NCBI GenBank assembly: GCA_007922225.1
Contig: ML680053.1
Location: forward strand, 4,580,164 to 4,644,163
Source: Emydura subglobosa
Lineage: Eukaryota > Chordata > Testudines > Chelidae
Direction of reading: 5' to 3'
DNA: 64,000 nt
Shown here: positions 57,662 through 64,000 of the stretch, one piece after another
How positions within the stretch are numbered: position 1 is the stretch's first letter
How the letters are laid out: each line of letters opens with the position of its first letter
Translations under genes and position numbers: made by a program
The notes under the pieces: model-generated
The model's database searches: none
Told to the model about the DNA's origin: nothing
What the model saw: only the letters and a program-made list of their open reading frames with translations

Positions 57662-59150
57662 GCTACCAAATCGAAAGCATGGGGTTCTGCCACTTGAATG
57701 AGAAATGTTACTCCATTTCCTAGCAGCAATAGTAGGCTCTTAACTTCTATTTGGACCATGTGGGGAAGAAGGGGAGCTGTAGCAGGACATAGGACATTTA
57801 ACTAGTGTTAGGACATTTACACAGTCTTTAGTGAGCGGCATACGTACAGCTCATTATTAACACAATTTATGTACACAATTCATCATGTAACACTGGGAAA
57901 TGTGGCTTGTTTAATTTTTAATGTAAAACAATTTTCTGCCTACATTTTATGGAACATGTTTACAATGAGGTAATGATTCCTGTGAATTAATTAGCTGCAT
58001 TTGATTCTCGCACAACATTTGATGTTGTATTGTCCTAAGGTTGTTAAACAAATTAGTTAGTTTTTCCCCTGTGAGAAAGAAGTGTTGACTATTTCTTTGT
58101 CTCTGATTTCAGCAAAGGGTTCTATTTGTTCAACCCATTAAAATACACCAAAGGGGAAGCATTTGAAATATCTTCTGTGCCTACAAAGCAAGATTGCAAT
58201 GAATTTCAAAGGCTGGGCTGCTGCTAGGAGGAGGAAGAGTTTGTCTTGCAAGGTCTTGCTGAAATTTATCAATTTAATTAGGGAATATTTTGTGAGGGTT
58301 TAAAACAAATTATTTTGCATACCAACTGGAAGTGACCAAAATTGCCTCATTAACGTTAATTCATTGTAACTCACGTGTAATGAGCAGAGAACGGAGCCCG
58401 TGATGTATAATGTTACAAATGTTAACCATGTTAACGTTAAAGTAATGGTAGAATATGATCCATGCTATTTGAGCAACAGTATAGAAAGGAGCTGGGGCCT
58501 TATCCAGCAAAGTTTTGAGGACTCCCTCCCATTTAAAGACCCAGTTCTGCTGCCATGGAGGCCAATGACAAAACTCCCATTGACTTCACTGGTGAGGGTT
58601 CTTGGGGGACTGCTCCAAGGCATCTGAAGTCTAGCCCTGGCCTGGTGGCTGGTCTGACTTTCATTGGTGCTATCACCACTAGAGCTGCAATGGTGCTAGT
58701 TAAAGGTGGGAAATAGTCTAGGAGAGGCATAATGGACAAGAATCTCAGATAGTGTAAATCAACATAGCTCCAGTCAAAGGATTTATACTCACTCACTTCA
58801 GTGGAGACTCTGGCCCCATAATTGTGCGGTCACACGTTAAGTGCTATTTGAACATCACGTGCGCCAGGACCATCATCGAGACCGATTAACATACAGTAGC
58901 ATCAAGCTGCAACAACCACACGAACCAGTGTTCCACATTCTAAATAGTGATGGATGAAGGTCAAAACGTTCAATCTAGAGCAACTTAATCTAGCACCTAA
59001 GAAATCATGTTAGCTATTAAGAAGGCTTATCCTAGGATGATACACATTAGGATGCTCCATGGGAGATGGACAGAAGTACTGTACCTGCTATGCCATGGGT
59101 CTTGTTAAAATAAACTACTCCACAGGTGCAGAGAGGATTTTCATCTCCAG
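57662..59150. other. AT-rich intergenic stretch
   Basis: A palindromic-core phrase (aaactcccattgacttcactgg) lies at about 58571. Otherwise nothing is recognised. Confidence 0.45.
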
Positions 59151-59486
59151 CTAAAGATACAATTCTGTCATGGATTCCGTGACTTTCTGGGACCTCCGTG
59201 ACTGCTTCTGGGGCAGAGCTGGAGCCACTGTCAGTCCTGGGGCTGTTGGAACAACTAGCCAGCAGCCAGCCCCGGGCCCACCGGAACAGCTCCTGCCGCA
59301 GGAACAGTGGCAGGGCTGGAACCGCTGAAATCCCTGGCCGTGCTGTGTGTGTGTCTGCCGTCTCCTCGTATTTTTAGGATATTTTTAGTAATACTCAGGG
59401 ACAGGTCACGGCTTCCATGAATTTTTGTTTATTGCCCGCAACCTATCCCTGACTTTTACTAAAAATACCCATGACAGAATCTTAAC
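59151..59486. mobile_element. MITE-like element with 'TTCTGTCATGG' inverted ends
   Basis: The left ctaaagatacaattctgtca(tgg) and the reversed right gttaagattctgtcatgg are inverted. Inner arms continue with 'ccgtgactttc' against 'agtcagggata'. About 336 bp with a GC-rich centre. It directly abuts a CR1 3' end on its right. Confidence 0.65.
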
Positions 59487-59489
59487 CTA

Positions 59490-59606
59490 AATGATTGCCT
59501 GTTCTGTTCATTCCCTCTGAAGCACCTGGTATTAGCCACTGTCAGCAGACAAGCAATTGGGCTAGATGGACCATTGGTTTGACCCAGTACGGTCATTCTT
59601 ATGTTA
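59490..59606 (+). mobile_element. CR1 LINE 3' end
   Basis: Contains 'ctgttctgttcattccctct', 'gaagcacctggtattagcca', 'attgggctagatggaccatt' and 'tgacccagtacggtcattct', the same 3' end as the CR1 at 54318. About 117 bp, 5'-truncated. Confidence 0.88.
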
Positions 59607-60054
59607 GTTTCAAGCTACACATACCACATTTATGTGCATAAAACCATGTCTGATTTTAAAAATATTCCACTTACATTTAGGGTCTATTTATGTCCTATAA
59701 GAAGCAGTCCTGTGCTGACAGAAAGACATTTGACATAAAAGGTCTCTTTTGTCTCAACCGTGTGTTTCCATTTCTTTGCACATATAATTTTGCACCTCAT
59801 TGCCCCTAATCGAGTGGTTTTGAAAACCCACCCCCTGAAGCTATCTATTACTCTGCCATAGAACTTCTTTCTTTTGACATTGTGACTAACACACTTCTGT
59901 CTATAAATGATTGTGATGTCAGGAGGCAGCTATCAAATTACTGTTGTATTTTCCTGATTGCTATTAAATTGCTTTTTCTCCCTCTCCCATTCCCCTTAAA
60001 AAAGCCAAAGTCCATTAGGACTGTATGGTTAAGTAGCGCTTTTCCTTCTCATTC
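59607..60054. other. AT-rich intergenic stretch
   Basis: Nothing recognised. Confidence 0.4.
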
Positions 60055-60059
60055 ACTAC

Positions 60060-60290
60060 TGAGCTAATGCCACAACATAGTGGTGGGGGCGCTGTGCTGC
60101 TAGAGGTGGCATCTTTAGGATGAGGCATAAAACCAAGATCCTGACTGCTCTTGTTCACTAAAAAAATCCCATAGCAATTTTCTCTAGAGAAGGAATCTTA
60201 AACCAGGTTACTTGACCAAATTCCAGTTTAGGTCATTTCTATTCCGCTGACCTAAATCTCCTGTGTCATTTTAGTTGGATATGGTATTCT
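60060..60290 (+). repeat. L2-type LINE or SINE 3' fragment
   Basis: The series 'taggatgaggcataaaacca', 'agatcctgactgctcttgtt' and 'aaaaaaatcccatagcaatt' resembles the widespread vertebrate L2-like 3' region (ggatgagacgttaaaccgag...gatcccatggcac). Diverged; boundaries approximate. Confidence 0.5.
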
Positions 60291-60853
60291 TTGTACTAAA
60301 CAAATATGTGCTGTTGAATCATTACTGTGTTTTACCCTAGAAATAGCTGCATTTTAGTAGAGACTAGCTGTATATTCATGTGCAAAAACAGTTGAAGTTT
60401 TTGCACATGTAGCATTGTCGTCTTTCTGCCAAAAAGTAACAGATCTCAGGTTGTGGTGGAGAGGTCTTGCAGTTTGGTTTTCCATCAGAAGAGAATCAGC
60501 AACAGAAGTCTGTGGATTTTCTTAGTGTGATGTATTTATCTACACCAGCCCCTGAACAAAGGAGGTCACAAACAGCATATAGACAATCTTCTTCAGAACT
60601 TTTAGGCCAAACACCAGTGTCAGTCTCCCAAGAAGCACCTCTAACTAACCAGATCTTGGGGCAGAGATTAAAGCAGAGAGCAAACACTTGCTGTTTGCAA
60701 CTTCTCCAGCCATAAGTTCTTGCATCACAAAACAAACAGCAATGCAGTATTTCTTCAAAGAGTGTACATAGCTTGTATGCTAAGTAGTACACAAGAGTGT
60801 GTTACAATGTATTCAATTATAAGCCAACAATCACACATAGATTTGTATGCATT
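60291..60853. other. AT-rich intergenic stretch
   Basis: An 82-codon frame at 60467-60715 (+) shows no known domain. Nothing else is recognised. Confidence 0.4.
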
Positions 60854-61637
60854 TTAAGCCAGTCGTACTCCATACATAGAAGGGGCTTCGTCTGTGCAGA
60901 TTCCAATGCAAGCTTCCCACTTCAACTCATGAGAAGTTAGGAAGTCTTTTAACATTTTAAACAGTTCAGATCCAGTTGCATGCCTCTTAATTGGCTTGCA
61001 GAACAAAAAATCTAATATTGATGTTTCGTGAGTATCAAATGTAAGCAATTAAATGGGCTTTTTTCAATATATCCATTGTTTCATCCAACTGGATTGCAAA
61101 TAAACTGGATTGCAATTGAGAGCTCAGCTGTGCATTGATATTTTCTGACGTCAGAAATCTGGCGGCTGACCCTGTTGTCTGACAGCGGGATCATTTTTAA
61201 CATCTCTGCTGCACTGTCACCAAGCATTGTCCTGCAAATGTTAATTGCTGCTGGAAGAATAATTTTTTCCCCAGTTGTGTAAGGCTTTTTATTCCTGGCA
61301 ATGTGGTACGCAACTAGATATGATGCTTTTAAAGCACTTGCAGGGGTGGATACCACATTTTTCATTGTGGTTTTTTGTTAATTTTTTGTAGCTTTTGTTT
61401 GAAAAAATCTGTGTTCTTTCCTACCAGATCACCATGTTTTGTTTCTAAATGGTGTCTTAATTTTCTTGGCTTCAGGCTATTGTTTGTTAAAGTTACTGCA
61501 CACACTATACACTGAGGCCTAATTTCTCCAGTAACTGCAATGGAAATGAAACCAAAATCCAAATATGCTTCATCGTTTTTTCTCTGTATCGACTTTAGCC
61601 ATTTCAGCTTCTGCCTTTTGTTTCGGAACACTACCAT
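60854..61637 (-). pseudogene. Broken hAT (Charlie/ZBED-like) transposase
   Basis: Three minus-strand pieces read in order. 61637-61362 has a BED-type zinc finger: AYLDFGF, then CIVC (C-x2-C) and HLETKH (H-x4-H). 61365-61081 has the region after the finger (ARNKKPYTTGE, GDSAAEMLKMIPLSDNRVSR). 61048-60854 has the start of the catalytic core (DFLFCKPI and GICTDEAPSMYG, family form CTDGAPAM.G). The pieces lie in different frames and the C-terminal dimerisation half is missing, so no working enzyme is made. In this family the protein cuts the element's inverted ends. Confidence 0.82.
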
Positions 61638-61959
61638 CTTTTAGCAATAAGTACTGATCCATTTTTCACCGTGTAATTATAAGAAAAAGTATCAAACTCA
61701 CCAGCAGAATAAACACTGCACAACTGCTTGTTGCAATTACAGGATATGATATACTAAATTGGAAGATGGGAAAGGTAATAGTTGCTATAGAAATGATAGT
61801 CGGCTAATAATTAAATACACTGTAACACATTCATGTGTACTGCAGCAGCAGCCTTGTATCAGCCAAAAAAGTTCATCTGATTAAATCAGCTACAAAATGT
61901 TTACTCATACTATTTCAGTTTGTGTAATTGTCAATGTCACATTCTTGTTATGTAATAAT

Positions 61960-62047
61960 TTAAAAAAATGCCTTGTGCATCACGACCCCATGACATTCTT
62001 CCATGCCCCCCACTAGGTAGGTATGCCCCACAGTTTGAAAACTTCTG
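61960..62047 (-). mobile_element. hAT-type terminus upstream of the transposase pieces
   Basis: On the minus strand the sequence starts CAGAAGTTTTCAAACTG at 62047 and continues with 'tggggcatacctacctagtg' and 'gggggcatggaag', as in hAT 5' ends. It lies 320 bp before the transposase start and in the same orientation, so it may be the 5' end of that element. The matching 3' end near 60.8 kb was not found. Confidence 0.55.
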
Positions 62048-62055
62048 CTCCAGAT

Positions 62056-63175
62056 GCTACTGTAATAAAAATAATTAGATACAATATTGAAGAGGACATG
62101 GCTTTTCTGTCCTTGACCATTTCCCATTCTGCTGCTATCCACAAAGTAGCTCATTCTTATTCGTTTTCTCTTCTCCAACCCTACAATTCTTATTATGCAG
62201 TGGCCCCATTGGCTAAAGTTTCTTGGGCTAACCCTACACAACTTTGCTCATAACTCTGAAATCATTTACTGATTTTCACATCAAGTAGGACCAACCAACT
62301 TGAGCTATTCTCTGGTGCTTGATTTCGTTTGGTCTTTTCCCCATCCCAACATAGCTCCAAAACGGAGATCTAAAAGCTCTTGTATTTCAAATGGTAGTGC
62401 CTTCTTCAGCTACCATGCGCTAGAAGTTAGCCAGGGGCAGGGGGAGAAGAGGGTCCTGTGATGCAAGTATGTTTCTCTAACCCTCTGGTTTTCCCCCCTA
62501 AATGTGTGTGGGGTGGGGTGAGGTTGTTTTTAAAAGCAGTAAACATTTGCAAAATTGAGAACAACTCAGTTCCATCTAGAAGAAGTCTTTGTTCAAATGG
62601 TCTCAAATTCTCTCCACAAACTTTACCTTTTGGTAAGTAATGTACCTATCAAATGCGGCAAGTCCTTTACCTACCATTTTTCAGTCTGTCTGACTTTTCT
62701 GGAACATTTTAGAGAGGGTTCAAAATTCAGTGCTGAGGATGTGGGGAACTTAAATACAGCCTTAACTAGGTAGAATCTCCATAATACAGGTGGAAGTGGA
62801 AGTAGCTAAGGAAGGATGTAGCTGTGCTCAAAAGGTAAATTCTTTGAGTATAACAGGGCTGGCTTTCTTAATGAAGGGCTGCATGAGATTGTGGTCAGAG
62901 GGAATTCTGGTAAGGGATGCACTGATTTTATGTGAGGCAAAGATGTGTATCTTTTGATGTATGTTGATTAACAAAGCATAACACTAAGAGTTACAAGTTT
63001 ATCCTCCAGTCATGGAGAAATGACATCCTGTACTCTCTCTTGATTTAGACTGGGATTGTCAAAGCAACCTAAAAGAGTTAGACACACAACTCCCTTGGGT
63101 TCAGTTGAAAATTCCAGTCTAACGCTGGCTGAACCGTTCGTCAAGGATGAGACTAGTTACAAATTGAGGCTTTTG
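62056..63175. other. AT-rich intergenic stretch
   Basis: Short chance frames only; no gene recognised. Confidence 0.4.
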
Positions 63176-63457
63176 CTGTTGCCAACTCCCTCAGTGTTAC
63201 TGTGAGTCTCGTGATATTTAGTGTTTTTTCTTAAAACTCCAGCACCAGGAGCCACATGAATGTGGAAGAATGTTGACTTTTTTTTTTTTTTAATTTCTAG
63301 CCATTCTGATTGCAGAGAAAAGCTTGCAGGTGTGACCCCAGTGTTTCCTAAAGACTCAAAAACTGGCAGGCAATTATAAAAATAACTATAGGCTTATTTA
63401 AGTCTTGTGATAAGGAGGCTGGACTCATGATTTTTGAACACGTGGGATTGGCAATAC
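63176..63457 (+). mobile_element. Dispersed repeat with 'GTTGCCAAC' inverted ends, copy 2
   Basis: Left 'ctgttgccaactccc' and right 'gtgggattggcaatacc' are the inverted ends. 'cttaaaactccagcaccagg' and 'gcagagaaaagcttgcaggt' match the copy at 48739 in order and spacing. A T-run at 63278-63291 is an insertion relative to copy 1. Confidence 0.75.
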
Positions 63458-63724
63458 CCATTTATTGGTTAGCATATTTTTTGTGAACCAATCTTGCTTC
63501 CTGCAAACGTCCTCATTGCTTGTATGTACTCTGCAAATAGCTTCAACAAGGAACATTTGTTCTATCGGGTGTTTGCAAACTGTTGGCTTTCAAAAGCTAT
63601 CGTTCATTACATTCATCTAAAATTTCTCAGCATTGCGCTGTGCTTTCTGACTGAATGGCTTGAACTTCTGAAGCAGGAGAATAAAGGACTAATGCACCTT
63701 ATAATGCAGGGGGAGAGGTCTATT
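63458..63724. other. AT-rich intergenic gap
   Basis: Nothing recognised. Confidence 0.4.
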
Positions 63725-63990
63725 GGATTAGATGGTGGCGTGGATGTCCAAGAGCTGGGCTCTATTCCTGGCTCTGCCATTGACCTGCTGTGAGACTTTG
63801 GACAATTCATTTAATCTCTGGGTTCCTCATATTGTCTGTCTTGTCTATTTAGATTGTAAACTCTTTAAAAGGCAGGGGCTATCACCATGTAGAGGTACGC
63901 TACATAGCACAATGACGGGGAGGCTGATCTCAGTTGAGGCCCCTATGGACACTTGAGTACATTTATAAATATTTTATAATAAGCATGCAG
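63725..63990 (+). repeat. tRNA-derived SINE with tail type B
   Basis: Plus orientation: head 'agatggtggcgtggatgtcc', B-box region 'gggctctattcctggctctg', CORE 'tgagactttggacaattcat', tail 'agattgtaaactctttaaaa', 'ggcaggggctatcaccatgt' and 'acatagcacaatgacgggga'. Full length; the reference copy for the tail-B group in this window. Confidence 0.85.
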
Positions 63991-64000
63991 TAGGAATTTT

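Noticed and set aside
60854..61637. Possible domesticated ZBED/hAT-derived gene
   Set aside because: The frames are broken and the catalytic and dimerisation half is missing, so it is a decayed transposase and not a conserved host gene.
21602..64000. Exons of the usual TSKU neighbour ACER3, or of genes from the LRRC32 region
   Set aside because: No translated segment resembled them. Short exons could still be missed by eye, so absence is not proven.
1..64000. A new multi-gene or defence-like system
   Set aside because: Only one gene is supported. The remaining structure is explained by mobile elements, their nesting and simple repeats.

Overview
The window reads as nuclear DNA of a non-avian sauropsid, most likely a turtle (a crocodilian is the main alternative). 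The reasons are CR1 LINE copies ending in the usual 'GACCCAGTATGGCC' type of 3' end, many tRNA-derived CORE/MIR-type SINEs, several non-autonomous hAT elements with 8-bp target duplications, short palindromic repeats built on a CCATTGACTTCAATGG-like core, and endogenous-retrovirus-type solo LTRs. Base composition is mixed and gene density is very low. The species assignment is inference.

One protein-coding gene is supported: TSKU (tsukushi), + strand. Its single coding exon runs 17508-18566 (352 codons). A consensus splice acceptor lies just 5' of the start codon, so at least one non-coding 5' exon should lie upstream, but I could not place it. The 3' UTR probably extends to a polyadenylation signal at 21576, with a possible earlier signal at 19473. 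In other vertebrates TSKU lies beside ACER3 and the LRRC32 region; I recognised no exon of these or of any other gene.

Region by region: 1-17.5 kb is non-coding, with scattered SINEs, MITE-like elements and a 302-bp hAT element (12620-12921). 17.5-21.6 kb is TSKU. 22.7-26.6 kb holds three CR1 segments. 26.7-40 kb is a patchwork of SINE copies, a possible LTR, a GC-rich hAT remnant, an L2/CR1-clade LINE fragment, and a palindrome inserted in a SINE. 40.7-47.9 kb holds a nested pair of hAT elements, two solo-LTR-like units and a 1-kb long-TIR element. 48.3-49.0 kb holds a SINE-like unit with a 5S rRNA-like box C followed by a dispersed repeat. 53.4-57.7 kb is a dense block: a hAT element, an LTR split by a 1-kb CR1, and a second LTR in the same (minus) orientation. 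59-64 kb is AT-richer and holds a MITE, LINE ends, a broken hAT transposase and another SINE.

I found no sign of a new multi-gene system. The interest lies in how the mobile elements are built: nested insertions with readable target duplications, one SINE body joined to at least three different 3' tails, and recurrent palindromic repeats. All family names come from pattern recognition without database search.
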